This document shows, piece after piece, positions 17,596 to 26,928 of a DNA stretch of 64,000 nt. The translations under genes and the position numbers were made by a program. The stretch lies in contig NZ_CP003915.1 of assembly GCF_000521505.1 (NCBI RefSeq), positions 4,030,001 to 4,094,000 on the forward strand, given 5' to 3'. How positions within the stretch are numbered: the stretch's first letter is position 1; each line of letters opens with the position of its first letter. The notes beneath the pieces are model-generated. The model did no database searches and was not told the DNA's origin. It was given only the letters and a program-made list of their open reading frames with translations. The stretch is from Advenella mimigardefordensis DPN7 (GTDB taxonomy: Bacteria > Pseudomonadota > Gammaproteobacteria > Burkholderiales > Burkholderiaceae_B).

Positions 17596-19950
17596 TTAGA
17601 GTAATCGGTTAATCAGGCCGGCGAGCAGGATATGAGCCGCATACGGCTCGTTGCCCACACCATATTTCTTGAACTTGAAACCGGAAATCTCCACACGCAA
17701 GGCGTCGGTATCCTCATGCATGGGAGAACCGACCACGCCGATGGCAGACATTCTCATAGTGGTTGATGCCATTGTCGATGACAGGCCATACAGGCTGATA
17801 TTCAGGATTCCGTTTGAAGTTGCGATATTGGCCGTGCTGTTATTCATTAACTTGGCCTTGAATGAGAAATTGTGTTTCTCGGTATGGTTCAGACAAGTGT
17901 GGTCCAGCGTAGCCGGGTTACTCAAAGACTGATTGCCACCCGCTTCTATCCTGATTTCTGTTTTGGCGTTCAACTGGGCATTGCCGCCATTGGCCGTCAT
18001 TCCTACCGCACCGGCCTTCATGGACAAATGCCCACCCTTGGCTTCCTTGAAATAGCCGGTAGCCACATTGCTTGTTTCTGAACCATTCACGGTACGCTTC
18101 ACATGACTGATCGCCGTATGTGAATAATCTGTATCAACGCAGCGACTGCGCCCGGCGTTATAGTTCAGCGTTGCCAGGCCACCATTGACAGAACGCACCA
18201 GGCCACGCCCCATCGTGGTCGTGGCCGACCCACCCACACGGTGCTTGCGCGGCCCGTTAACGATTTCATTTGACAAGCCTGTAATCGTACGGATATGGTC
18301 CGCACCATTGGTTTCAACCGAATCGCCCTTGAATATATTGTCATCTGTGCCCCCAACGCTCATGTCGGTCGTACCACCGTGACTACCGGTCTGTGCCGCG
18401 CACACGCTCAGGTTTTCATTATTTTTGACATGCGTGTCCATGTCTTTTTCTGCGCCAAACGAGAGTTTTTCCTGGCCGGGCCGATCTTCAAAAAGCATAT
18501 GATTGGCATTATCCGGCCCGCCATCCTTACTGCGCGTCTTAACGCCGCTTTGCGTGGCATCGTCCGGCAGGTTGATCGCCGGCATATTACTGGCGTTATA
18601 AACACGCCCCACGGCAATAGGCCGATCCAGAAATCCGCCCACAAAATTGATCACCACCTCATCATTCACACGGGGAATCTGCACGCCACCAAAACCGCCC
18701 CCGGCCCACGGGCTGGACACGCGAACCCAGCATGAACTCTGCTCATTGCGCTGGCCCTCCCGGTCCCAGTGAAATTGCACTTTGATACGACCGTATTGAT
18801 CAGTCCAGATTTTCTCACCCGCCGGCCCGGTCACGATGGCGGTTTGTGGCCCCGCCGCCCTGGGCACCGGCGTGGTACGCAGACAGCGGTACTGCACTGC
18901 TGCCGGCATCGCTGTGAAATCTACCTGAATAGTATGCTCCCAGACTGGAGCGCCGCCAGACGACGTCCCGGGTGCTTCCTTCAACAGATAACGCGTTTGC
19001 ACCAGCAGATACGCCTGATTCTGCGCCTGTTCCGGGTGGTCTTTCAGCTTAAAGGTCGCGCCGGTTGCCAGCAAGGGCTGATCTGCCCGCCCCTGAATGC
19101 GTACCTTTTGGGCCGCCTGCGCCTGCAGCCCGACACGGGCATAATGTTCGCCGTCCTCAAGCTCTGCATAGCCGCCAATTGGCTCGTAGATTTCCAGATC
19201 ACGCGCTACCGGGCTTGGGCCCTTGCGGCGTACATCCAGGCTGGCCTGCGGCTTATTGAAATCGAAATCCACCGTGGCATAAGCAGATGGCTTGATCTCT
19301 CGCGATGGATTCCACTCCTTGATATGCGCAAAATCAGCGATGGCCAGCCGATCCGGTGAAACATAGGGAATCTCGCTCGCACCGGCCACAGGTTCATGGA
19401 CAGCGGCATCATCTGCAAGCACCAGCGTATGCTTGCCATCCTCATGACGGAACCAATAATAGATCCCCTCCATTTGCATCAGACGGCTGATAAACTGAAA
19501 ATCGGACTCACGAAACTGAACGCAATATTGCCAGTTGCGATACGACTCCAGCAGCTTGTACTCTACGTCAAAAGGATACTTGGCCAGCACCTGCCGAATT
19601 ATCGCCATGGCACTTTGATCCTGAAAAATGCGGCAGTCCGAGGTTTGAGTCAGATACCAAAGCCACGGACGCACAGAAAAACGATAAATGTAATAGGCCG
19701 AGGTCTCGCTTTCCCTGCCGATGAATTGTGCATCTGTAATAATGCCGTTGATGTGGCGTTTTGCCGATTCAGCATTAACGGTAACGGTGAGGGGGCTACC
19801 CAGCAAAGCCTCCAGATCCTCGCGAGGATTCTCTGCGACAAGATCTACCGTATATTCAAACAGACTGCCCAGCGACTCCTGCCCTTGCAACTGCCTGAAC
19901 AAAAAATGCGACGTCCCCTTTACGGTCGTAGCGGTGATTAGTTTTCCCAT
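17596..19950 (-). CDS. vgrG: VgrG spike protein (first in operon)
   Basis: The first gene of the minus-strand T6SS effector operon, 784 residues. The gp27-like region contains YYIYRFSVRPWLWYLTQTSDCRIFQDQ and the SRLMQMEGIYYWFRHE signature. The OB fold near 367-450 has GPAGEKIWTDQYGRIKVQFHWDR and SPWAGGGFGGVQIPRV, and a repetitive needle follows. The tail (HILLAGLINRLL) is hydrophobic and shows no enzyme motif, so it is probably a structural spike rather than an evolved VgrG. No tss core genes are in the window, so the sheath and membrane complex must be encoded elsewhere. Confidence 0.92.
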   Translation of the reverse strand: MGKLITATTVKGTSHFLFRQLQGQESLGSLFEYTVDLVAENPREDLEALLGSPLTVTVNAESAKRHINGIITDAQFIGRESETSAYYIYRFSVRPWLWYLTQTSDCRIFQDQSAMAIIRQVLAKYPFDVEYKLLESYRNWQYCVQFRESDFQFISRLMQMEGIYYWFRHEDGKHTLVLADDAAVHEPVAGASEIPYVSPDRLAIADFAHIKEWNPSREIKPSAYATVDFDFNKPQASLDVRRKGPSPVARDLEIYEPIGGYAELEDGEHYARVGLQAQAAQKVRIQGRADQPLLATGATFKLKDHPEQAQNQAYLLVQTRYLLKEAPGTSSGGAPVWEHTIQVDFTAMPAAVQYRCLRTTPVPRAAGPQTAIVTGPAGEKIWTDQYGRIKVQFHWDREGQRNEQSSCWVRVSSPWAGGGFGGVQIPRVNDEVVINFVGGFLDRPIAVGRVYNASNMPAINLPDDATQSGVKTRSKDGGPDNANHMLFEDRPGQEKLSFGAEKDMDTHVKNNENLSVCAAQTGSHGGTTDMSVGGTDDNIFKGDSVETNGADHIRTITGLSNEIVNGPRKHRVGGSATTTMGRGLVRSVNGGLATLNYNAGRSRCVDTDYSHTAISHVKRTVNGSETSNVATGYFKEAKGGHLSMKAGAVGMTANGGNAQLNAKTEIRIEAGGNQSLSNPATLDHTCLNHTEKHNFSFKAKLMNNSTANIATSNGILNISLYGLSSTMASTTMRMSAIGVVGSPMHEDTDALRVEISGFKFKKYGVGNEPYAAHILLAGLINRLL

Positions 19951-20321
19951 ACGCTTGATGGCGCATACGAAGGTGTTCGGTATGCAGCCTTCCTTTTCGA
20001 TTCAGCCGTGCTATTCGATTCAGTCTTGCTGGCGTGATTCTCGTGCTTCTATAACCAGCAGCCTGACGTAATATTGATGTCATGCAGGCGAGTGTAGGTT
20101 TGTTTTATTACCGTCGAGTGACGCGTCATCAGATAACACGGGCTGGCGTTTCAACTAGTCACAATTTAGAGGGGATTTTTGCAAATATGAAGGAGTTTTC
20201 ACACACGAAGCGTACATATTGCATCTGTGTTGGTGGGTTTTAAAGCGAGATTATCGGGTCGCGCCGCGAATCTATCGTATTTTGCAGACACGCCCCTGTA
20301 ATAAATACAAGACAGGGATTA
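19951..20321. other. Intergenic region upstream of the T6SS effector operon
   Basis: This 371-base spacer separates the first vgrG (leftward) from the 3' end of speG, also leftward. It should hold the promoter of the effector operon. I see no clear -35/-10 pair, no long inverted repeat and no coding frame that I would defend. Confidence 0.5.
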
Positions 20322-20843
20322 TCAGCTATCCCCACGTCTCACAATACTCATGCGCAAAGCGTCGTGATAATCACCATCGCTATAAAACTCTTCACGCATC
20401 CGCCCCTCTACCTCGAAACCACATTTTTCATAAATATGGATGGCGCTTTTGTTCTCTACATCTACGGCCAGGTAAATTTTATGGAGATTCAGTACTCGGA
20501 ACGCATAGTTAATGGCCAGTCGCGTCGCTTCCTGCGCATACCCTCGTGACTGCCATTCAGGTGCAATAATGATCTGAAACTCTGCGCGGCGGTGAATATA
20601 ATTGATATCCACCAGCTCCACCAGGCCAACCGCCTCTCCTTCGGGGTTTTCGCAAATAAAGCGCCGTTCTCGTTGATCATGAATGTGCTGATCATACAGC
20701 TCACTCAATTCGGTAAAGGTCTCGAACGGTTCTTCGAACCAGTAGCGCATGATTTGCGCATCGTTATCAATCCCGTGTACGAAGCGCAAATCGGTTCTTT
20801 CCAGCGGTCTCAGGGTCAGCATTACAGATTTTTGCAAGGTCAT
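20322..20843 (-). CDS. speG: Spermidine N(1)-acetyltransferase SpeG
   Basis: This GNAT-fold enzyme transfers acetyl from acetyl-CoA to spermidine or spermine, limiting polyamine toxicity. The 173 residues follow E. coli SpeG closely: [37 protein letters not shown], the motif [10 protein letters not shown], the acetyl-CoA loop QSRGYA (98-103), and [14 protein letters not shown] with Tyr138 at the place of the catalytic tyrosine. It is a single gene with free flanks on both sides. The short C-terminus lacks the extra tail of the enteric protein. Assignment rests on recognisable whole-length similarity. Confidence 0.88.
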   Translation of the reverse strand: MTLQKSVMLTLRPLERTDLRFVHGIDNDAQIMRYWFEEPFETFTELSELYDQHIHDQRERRFICENPEGEAVGLVELVDINYIHRRAEFQIIIAPEWQSRGYAQEATRLAINYAFRVLNLHKIYLAVDVENKSAIHIYEKCGFEVEGRMREEFYSDGDYHDALRMSIVRRGDS

Positions 20844-21192
20844 ATGTTTCTCAATGTCTGTTCACGAGCCCAGGCAGGACGTGATGTGCGTGGGTTCTTA
20901 TACAGGTTTTGTCGCGTAGAGAGCGTCAGATCATATCCAATCCTACTGGATATACCAGCGCTTTATTATGGTTGTGATGGAATTCACACATATCGGATGA
21001 GCGTATTGTGTCATGGAAGGCAGTATAGCCTCACTCTTCGCTTTTATCTAACATACCCATACGGAACCGATGTTGGGCCAAAGATCGATCACATATCCCC
21101 TGAATCGCCTGTGACCTGAGAATCAGTATCCAATACAACGACGTATCGCCCTCAACGCTACGCATCTGCACCAAACTTTTTGATGCCCGCCC
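20844..21192. other. Intergenic region upstream of speG
   Basis: 349 bases without a supportable gene, between speG (leftward) and the 3' end of the AraC-type regulator (leftward). A 7-bp inverted repeat, ATATCCA/TGGATAT at 20933-20939 and 20947-20953 with a 7-base spacer, is the only structure I noticed. It lies about 90 bases upstream of the speG start and could be an operator. Confidence 0.4.
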
Positions 21193-22218
21193 CTATCGCC
21201 GAAATTGCGCCGGCCCTTTGCCTGTCCATCGCTTAAGCGCCTTTCGGAAAGCGGCTGCATCGCTAAATCCCAGCGACATGGCAATATCCAGAATACTCAT
21301 TTTCGTCGAGCTTAAATACTCACGCGCCAGTGTCGAGCGTACGTCGTCCACAATCGCCTGAAAAGTGGTTCCTTCTTCTTTAAGATGTCGTCGCAGTGTT
21401 CGACTGGTCAGATGCAATACGTTCGCGACTTCCTCCATTCCCATGAAGGCTCCGGGTTGTTCCATCAATATGCGATACACCGAACCGGAGGTACCGGCTC
21501 CGATTTTTGCCTGGCCAATCAGGCGATCGCATGTTTCCTGCATCAACGCGGAGGTCAGCTCGTGGGCCATCATCGGCTTTTGATCGAGCACGGCACGCGC
21601 ATACACCAGCTCACATCTGGGTTGGCCGAAAAAACAGGGGCAGTTCAGATACTGCTCGTACATCGCCGCAGACTGAGGAGCCTCATAAGTAAAGCTGGCG
21701 CTGATGGGTGGGCAGTGTGTTCCTGCCACATCCTGAAGGTGCGTGACGTGCACGCTGAACTGCTGCTCAAGCAGGAACTGCCGAAGGCTCTGTGAGGGGT
21801 TAAGGACAAAGACATCTGGAAACGTCCATATGGCCAGGTCGTCCTGCTCGCTCCATGCGATGTCCATGGGCGGCGTTGCCAGACGTCGATATTTGATCGC
21901 CAGCCTGAAATAGTCGCGAATAGACAGGCAGGATAATAACGCGTAGCCATACATACCATAGGATGACACGCGCAGCCGGGAACCCAGCTTGAAAGACGTG
22001 GCCGAGTCGGTCGACAGGCTCAGGGCGTTCATGCAAACGGCCATAAATTGCCGTATAGAAGTCAGCGCGTAGGGATCCTTAAGATCTTTAAGGCTTACCC
22101 CACTGCCAGCAAGGCTTTGGGACGGGGCAATGTCCTGTTCCTCCAGGAGTTCAACAAGCGCGCGAATCTTGTATGGCGCGTAGATCCGCTCATCCGGTAG
22201 CGGAAGCCCTGAATACAT
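21193..22218 (-). CDS. AraC-family transcriptional regulator (OruR-like)
   Basis: The 341 residues comprise an N-terminal ligand-sensing domain of the type found in OruR/ArgR-like AraC regulators and a C-terminal double helix-turn-helix (about 250-341). The second recognition region has the family signature SILDIAMSLGFSDAAAFRKALKRWTGKGPAQFRR, read here in consecutive parts. It is transcribed divergently from the symporter/dehydrogenase/BKACE operon with a 151-base shared control region, so it most likely activates that operon in response to its substrate (inference from layout). Confidence 0.87.
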   Translation of the reverse strand: MYSGLPLPDERIYAPYKIRALVELLEEQDIAPSQSLAGSGVSLKDLKDPYALTSIRQFMAVCMNALSLSTDSATSFKLGSRLRVSSYGMYGYALLSCLSIRDYFRLAIKYRRLATPPMDIAWSEQDDLAIWTFPDVFVLNPSQSLRQFLLEQQFSVHVTHLQDVAGTHCPPISASFTYEAPQSAAMYEQYLNCPCFFGQPRCELVYARAVLDQKPMMAHELTSALMQETCDRLIGQAKIGAGTSGSVYRILMEQPGAFMGMEEVANVLHLTSRTLRRHLKEEGTTFQAIVDDVRSTLAREYLSSTKMSILDIAMSLGFSDAAAFRKALKRWTGKGPAQFRR

Positions 22219-22369
22219 ATCAGCCCCCTTTGATTATTAATGTCCCGCAAGGACTTGTCTGCGTCCGATTATAACCTTACGCAAATGCACGGTCTGTCAT
22301 AGACTTGCAAAAATACCAATCAAGCGAGCGACAGAATGCTCGGACAACAACCGAAAGGAGGATGCAACC

Positions 22370-22516
22370 ATGTGGATCGCATTAGGTTTCTGGGGAGCGA
22401 GCATTGCATTTTGTATTGCAATCGCAGCTTATCTTTGTCACAGGATTGAAGCGTCGGGCGTACGCAGATGGGGCGCCACGGGCAAGCTTTTTCAGTATGA
22501 GGAGAAAGCGCGATGA
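22370..22516 (+). CDS. Small membrane protein, likely symporter accessory subunit (48 aa)
   Basis: A short frame with a strong ribosome site (AAAGGAGGA, 22354-22362) before the ATG. It encodes one hydrophobic helix (residues about 3-23, WIALGFWGASIAFCIAIAAY) and a basic cytoplasmic-looking tail with RIEASGVRRWGATG. Its TGA overlaps the ATG of the symporter gene (22513-22516), a hallmark of coupled translation. Small one-helix partners encoded just before sodium:solute symporters are known in several bacteria, so it may be a stabilising subunit. I do not recognise a named family. Confidence 0.72.
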   Translation: MWIALGFWGASIAFCIAIAAYLCHRIEASGVRRWGATGKLFQYEEKAR

Positions 22517-24090
22517 GTCTGTCATATTTCATTGTATTTGGCGCCTACTTGGTATTTTTAACCTGGACCTGCGTTAAAAGTATGAAGCAGGTTGAATCGC
22601 TGTCCGATTTCACAACCGGCGGGCATCGGATGGGATTGCTACTGGGCGTGGGCACGTCTGTTGCGACATGGGTCAGCGTGGCGTCGGTGATGGGTGTGCC
22701 CGGACAGCTTTACCGTACCGGCATCGCAGCGATCATCGGCTGGGTGGCCGGCTGGTTCCTGGCCACGGCGGTGATGCCGATTCTGGCCTATAAAGTACGC
22801 CGTCCCGAACTGCCTGCGCGGACCTTTCCTGAATTTATCCGTCTGCGGTTCGAGCCGTTTCAGCGCATTAGCGGCCTGCAATTGATTGTGGCCGTACTGA
22901 TGCTGGTCGGTTATTTCATCTTCTGCCATTTACAGGTAGTGGGATTCGGCATCGTCTTCAATACCATCACCGGTATTCCCTATGAGTACGCCATCTTCGG
23001 CTTCCTGATTCTGCTGGCGCTCACCTCGCTGGGCGGGTTCTGGTCGGTAGCAGCCACAGATACACTCAATGCCGTACTTATCCTGGTCGGACTGGCCTTT
23101 GGCACCGGCGCTATTCTATATGCAACCGGCGGTATTGGCCCAATCCTGGATGCAGTCGCGACCACCACCGCGCCGGTCAATGTCGGCGGTGAGCCGCTGG
23201 AGCCGGGCATTTTACTGTCGCCCGCCGGCACTTTCGGCTGGTCTGTGTTGCTGGGTATCTTTATGTCAAATGCGATTGGCGCTTCGGTCGCACCGCATTG
23301 GATCAACCGCTTTATGGCACCCAAAAACAGCAAGGCGGCTGTCCTTCAAATGATGTGGACGGTAATTGCGCTCATTCCGATTTTTCTGTGCCTGATCATC
23401 ATCGGCCTGGGTGCCAAGGCTTTGCTGCCCAGCCTCCCGGTGGATAAAACCACGGATTACATCATGCCGTTAATCGTACAGGACTATGCACCACCTTTCG
23501 TGGGTGCCCTGACCTTGATCGCACTGCTTGCAGCTGCGGTATCGACCGCCAATTCGATGTTGTTGAACTGCGGTACATCTCTTTACTATGACCTGTACCG
23601 CTCGCTTTACCCTGAACGCCAGTTCGACGACGAGCGCGCAACGCGTCATCTGCGCTATGCCGTGCTGGCGCTTGGCGTGCTATCGGTACTCAGCGCGATC
23701 AAACCGCCCTTACTTCTGGCCATGGGCTTTACCTATGTTTACGGTGCTTTCGGCGCGGCCTTTATGTGGCCGGTCTGGCTGGGGTTGTTCTGGAGACGCA
23801 TGAATCGTGCGGGTGCCTACGCAGGCATTATCGTAGGAATTATCGGCTTTATCACCGCCAAAGCCATGGGTGCAGACAATCCCTTCGTAATTGGTGCCGG
23901 GCTGTCGCTGATCGCAACATTGGCTGGGGTATTTCTGAGCCCGCCACCACCGAAAGAAGCATACGAGGCGTATTTCGAGCCTGAAGTCAGCCCTGAAACC
24001 CGCGCGGTGACACTACGCATCCGTCGTGAAAGTGATCAGGTACATGATGTAACGAGCACCCCTACACTGGAGGCAAAGGGTAAAGCATGA
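22513..24090 (+). CDS. Sodium:solute symporter family (SSS) permease
   Basis: An inner-membrane secondary transporter of 525 residues with about 13 hydrophobic helices. SSS hallmarks include the N-terminal SLSDFTTGGHRMG, the early GVGTSVATWVSVASVMGVPGQLYRTG and, further on, LIALLAAAVSTANSMLLNCGTSLYYDLYRSLYP, the family's A-x-S-T-x-x-S-x-L...DLYR segment. It should take up the substrate of the downstream enzymes with Na+. The C-terminal about 50 residues are hydrophilic. It overlaps both the upstream 48-residue gene and the downstream dehydrogenase gene by 4 bases. The substrate is unknown, probably a carboxylate. Confidence 0.88.
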   Translation: MSLSYFIVFGAYLVFLTWTCVKSMKQVESLSDFTTGGHRMGLLLGVGTSVATWVSVASVMGVPGQLYRTGIAAIIGWVAGWFLATAVMPILAYKVRRPELPARTFPEFIRLRFEPFQRISGLQLIVAVLMLVGYFIFCHLQVVGFGIVFNTITGIPYEYAIFGFLILLALTSLGGFWSVAATDTLNAVLILVGLAFGTGAILYATGGIGPILDAVATTTAPVNVGGEPLEPGILLSPAGTFGWSVLLGIFMSNAIGASVAPHWINRFMAPKNSKAAVLQMMWTVIALIPIFLCLIIIGLGAKALLPSLPVDKTTDYIMPLIVQDYAPPFVGALTLIALLAAAVSTANSMLLNCGTSLYYDLYRSLYPERQFDDERATRHLRYAVLALGVLSVLSAIKPPLLLAMGFTYVYGAFGAAFMWPVWLGLFWRRMNRAGAYAGIIVGIIGFITAKAMGADNPFVIGAGLSLIATLAGVFLSPPPPKEAYEAYFEPEVSPETRAVTLRIRRESDQVHDVTSTPTLEAKGKA

Positions 24091-25139
24091 GAGTAGCAAT
24101 TGTTGGCGCAGGATCGCTGGGCACCATTATCGGTGCATTGATGAACAGGGAGGGTCGGCCGGTTGATCTGGTCGACACGAATCAGGCTCATGTTAATGCA
24201 CTAAACGATCTTGGCGCACGCATCACCGGCGAAATGGATCTGATCGTACCGGTTCAGGCCCTGACGCCGCAGCAGATGAACGGCACGTACGACATCGTTT
24301 TTCTACTGAGCAAGCAGACGGCCAACCAGGCTGTACTGTCGCATCTGCTGAATCACCTGCATACAGACAGCATCGTATGCACGCTGCAAAACGGCATTCC
24401 CGAACCATCGGTCGCGGCTGTCGTCGGACAGGATCGCACCCTGGGCGGCGCGGTCGGATTTGGTGCAACCTGGATCGGACCGGGCGTATCACAATTGACC
24501 ACCACCGCCGACGCCGTGAGCCGGTTCGCCTTCGAAATCGGCGAGATGGATGGCACCATGCGTCCCCGCTTGCAGATCGTGCAGGACTACCTTGCATGCG
24601 TCGGCCGAACCGAGCTGCTGGCCGACCTGATGGGTATCCGCTGGTCTAAGGTACTCATGAATGCCACCTTCAGCGGCATGTCCGCTGCGCTTGGCTGCAC
24701 CTTCGGAGAAGTACTGGACGATCCACGCGCCCTGCTTTGTGTGGCCTTTCTTGCCGACGAAACCGTAAGCGCTGCGCACGCGGCGGGCCATCGTATGGCA
24801 CCGATGCAGGGTGAAGACTTTGAACAGTTCGCCCTGCCATCACCCGCCGATGTACAAACCGTCCTGCCGCTGATCAGAACCATCTGGAGCCAGCACCGGC
24901 AATTGCGCGCCTCTATGCTGCAAGACCTGGAAAAAGGCCGGGATACGGAAATCGACTATATCAATGGCATCGTTTGCAGCACCGGACGCGAGCACGGAGT
25001 GCCAACACCATTCAATGACCGTGTCGTGGAACTGGTAACCGAAGCACAAACCGCGCGCGCCTTACCGAACTTCTCCAACATAGCCCGCTTTGACGACCTG
25101 TTGAGTCCCTATCAATCAATGATGGGCAATAACGGCTAA
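24087..25139 (+). CDS. Ketopantoate reductase (PanE/ApbA) family dehydrogenase
   Basis: The 350-residue protein starts with the Rossmann dinucleotide loop GAGSLG (7-12). Conserved PanE/ApbA residues appear in place: Lys76 in LLSKQTAN, Asn102 in LQNG, Lys188 and Asn192 in RWSKVLMNATFSG. The fold reduces 2-keto acids or oxidises hydroxy acids with NADP(H). The operon context (symporter and BKACE) suggests a catabolic dehydrogenase rather than pantothenate synthesis: it could oxidise an imported hydroxy acid to the beta-keto acid that the next enzyme cleaves. The true substrate is not readable. Confidence 0.83.
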   Translation: MRVAIVGAGSLGTIIGALMNREGRPVDLVDTNQAHVNALNDLGARITGEMDLIVPVQALTPQQMNGTYDIVFLLSKQTANQAVLSHLLNHLHTDSIVCTLQNGIPEPSVAAVVGQDRTLGGAVGFGATWIGPGVSQLTTTADAVSRFAFEIGEMDGTMRPRLQIVQDYLACVGRTELLADLMGIRWSKVLMNATFSGMSAALGCTFGEVLDDPRALLCVAFLADETVSAAHAAGHRMAPMQGEDFEQFALPSPADVQTVLPLIRTIWSQHRQLRASMLQDLEKGRDTEIDYINGIVCSTGREHGVPTPFNDRVVELVTEAQTARALPNFSNIARFDDLLSPYQSMMGNNG

Positions 25140-25177
25140 TGACGGGCAATGATTGATTCAATATTCTTGAGGAAATA

Positions 25178-26107
25178 ATGGCAAAACAACGCACCATCAT
25201 TACCTGCGCCGTGACAGGCGCAATCCATACACCAACCATGTCTGACGCCCTGCCCTACACGCCACAGGACATCGCCGCTCAGGCAGTGGCGGCAGCAGAG
25301 GCAGGCGCATCTATTTTACACCTGCATGCGCGCCGCCCCCATGACGGCGGCGTGACGATTGACCCGGACGCCTTCGCAGCATTCCTGCCAACCATCAGCC
25401 AGGCGACCGATGCCGTCATCAATATCTCGACGGGTGGAAGCCTGACCAATACGATTGAAGAACGAATCACGCCTGCCCTGCGCTTTTCTCCGGAAATGTG
25501 CTCTATGAATATGGGCTCGATGAATTTCAGCTTTCATCCCCTGGCCAGGCGCTACGATACATGGAAATTCGACTGGGAGCGCGACTACGTTGCCGGCTCT
25601 GACCACAATATCTTCCGTAATACGTTCGCGGATATTGAAAACGCTGCCACTCAGCTTGCACAGCACAACATCAAGTTCGAGCACGAATGCTACGATGTGG
25701 GCCATCTTTACAATCTGCGCTTCTGCATGGATATCGGCCTATTCAAGGCACCGGTTTTCATTCAGTTTATTTTCGGCATCCTGGGTGGCATCGGCCCGGA
25801 AGTCGATAACCTGATTTTCATGAAACGTACTGCAGATCGCCTGTTCGGCAATGACTACCGCTGGTCTGTGCTGGGTGCGGGTGGCGTTCAGATGCCACTT
25901 GCAACTGCGGCAAGCCAAATGGGCGGCAACGTACGGGTCGGGTTGGAAGACTCCCTCTCGATCTCTCGCGGAAAACTGGCAGAGTCTAACGCCCAGCAAG
26001 TTGCCAAGATCCGCCGTATTATTGAAGAACTGGGCTGCGAAGTGGCCAGCCCTGCTGAGGCTCGTGAGATTCTGGGGCTGAAAGGGGCTGATAAAGTTTT
26101 GTTCTAA
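25178..26107 (+). CDS. Beta-keto acid cleavage enzyme (BKACE/DUF849 family)
   Basis: BKACE enzymes are Zn-dependent TIM barrels that condense a beta-keto acid with acetyl-CoA to give acetoacetate and a new acyl-CoA. The 309 residues contain the metal motif HLHARRP (His48, His50), the substrate-binding NISTGGS, the SMNMGSMNF strand and VRVGLEDS with Glu256 as the third metal ligand. A GAGGAA ribosome site precedes the ATG. It closes the operon 38 bases after the dehydrogenase gene. Known members act on 3-keto-5-aminohexanoate or dehydrocarnitine among others; which subfamily this belongs to needs a tree. Confidence 0.87.
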   Translation: MAKQRTIITCAVTGAIHTPTMSDALPYTPQDIAAQAVAAAEAGASILHLHARRPHDGGVTIDPDAFAAFLPTISQATDAVINISTGGSLTNTIEERITPALRFSPEMCSMNMGSMNFSFHPLARRYDTWKFDWERDYVAGSDHNIFRNTFADIENAATQLAQHNIKFEHECYDVGHLYNLRFCMDIGLFKAPVFIQFIFGILGGIGPEVDNLIFMKRTADRLFGNDYRWSVLGAGGVQMPLATAASQMGGNVRVGLEDSLSISRGKLAESNAQQVAKIRRIIEELGCEVASPAEAREILGLKGADKVLF

Positions 26108-26201
26108 GGGGTTGGACAGGCTGCTTCCCATGCGCGGCGATGGAGCTCTTTCTGCGGCTTACATCGCCCGCATTGCGCTATCTTTTACAGGCTCGGCGAG
26201 T

Positions 26202-26729
26202 TCACTGTCCTTCGGAATCTAACCAAAAAGGAGAATCCTCCCGAGCTAAGGCATCATATTGTATTAATTCTCTGTGCATATCATCTAAGTGCTCAGGCAT
26301 ACTTGTCAGCACTATCCTGATTGGTTCGTACTGGTAGTCAGGATACGACTTGAATTCATCGTACATTAACTTGGCCGATTCATAGCACTCAAAAAAAGCA
26401 CTAAAGTAACGCGAAAAAACATCAGACAGTGTTTTTAAACTGATATTTAGCTCACTAGCCCATGAGTCTTGTATTATTTCGGAAAAATCTACCGATTTCG
26501 TGGATGTTTTTGAAAAAATATCATATGCCTCTTGCATCAATTCGTTAGTCTCATCAACTTCGTTTCGACGCACATAATATTTAAATAATCTCTCGGTCAA
26601 GAGAATCCAGTTTCGCTCTGGATATTGTCGTTCACAAACAAACTTCAAACAATCGAAAAAGAACAACATGTCGCGCGAGTAGCCCAACTCTACAACAAGA
26701 GCGCCTCCAGTAAAACCTACTTTTTTCAT
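26202..26729 (-). CDS. CdiI-type immunity protein, paralogue of the main CdiI
   Basis: 175 residues, cytoplasmic, AT-rich gene. It resembles the immunity protein at 35585-36004: both begin (M)KxVGFxGG, have a following E(V/L)G motif, an ESAK segment in the second half and end near YDAL...DxPFWL. The ATG overlaps the TGA of an orphan toxin tail of the same toxin type as the main CdiA (26726-26729). It would neutralise that nuclease-like toxin and may now protect against neighbours although its own toxin is broken. It is the last gene of the minus-strand array and converges with the BKACE operon. Confidence 0.7.
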   Translation of the reverse strand: MKKVGFTGGALVVELGYSRDMLFFFDCLKFVCERQYPERNWILLTERLFKYYVRRNEVDETNELMQEAYDIFSKTSTKSVDFSEIIQDSWASELNISLKTLSDVFSRYFSAFFECYESAKLMYDEFKSYPDYQYEPIRIVLTSMPEHLDDMHRELIQYDALAREDSPFWLDSEGQ

Positions 26730-26928
26730 TTAATCTTAAACCTAATTGGCGAAATGGAGGTTGTTCCATTCGATTGATCCGCAATCGTCTTTCGAATAGC
26801 TGCCTGATCTTGAACTGAAATTTCCTGCCCAAGAATATCTATAACAACTGCTTGATTCATTCCTCTCGGCAAACGCTTCTACCGCTCAATCACCTGTCTA
26901 GCGACATTGATAATTAAAACATTCTTGT
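26726..26928 (-). pseudogene. Orphan CdiA-CT tail (same toxin type as main CdiA), amber-interrupted
   Basis: Translating leftward gives LNKNVLIINVARQVIER, a TAG (26881-26879), then KRLPRGMNQAVVIDILGQ and a tail ending SISPIRFKIK before TGA. This aligns with the end of the main CdiA toxin and its post-amber tail (NNVAK, TAG, ATERQLHLPKGMTQQVIID). The TGA overlaps the ATG of the adjacent immunity gene. The upstream part of the toxin is gone: the frame runs straight into the stop of the DUF2247 gene. It is therefore a non-functional remnant kept with its immunity gene. Confidence 0.75.
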
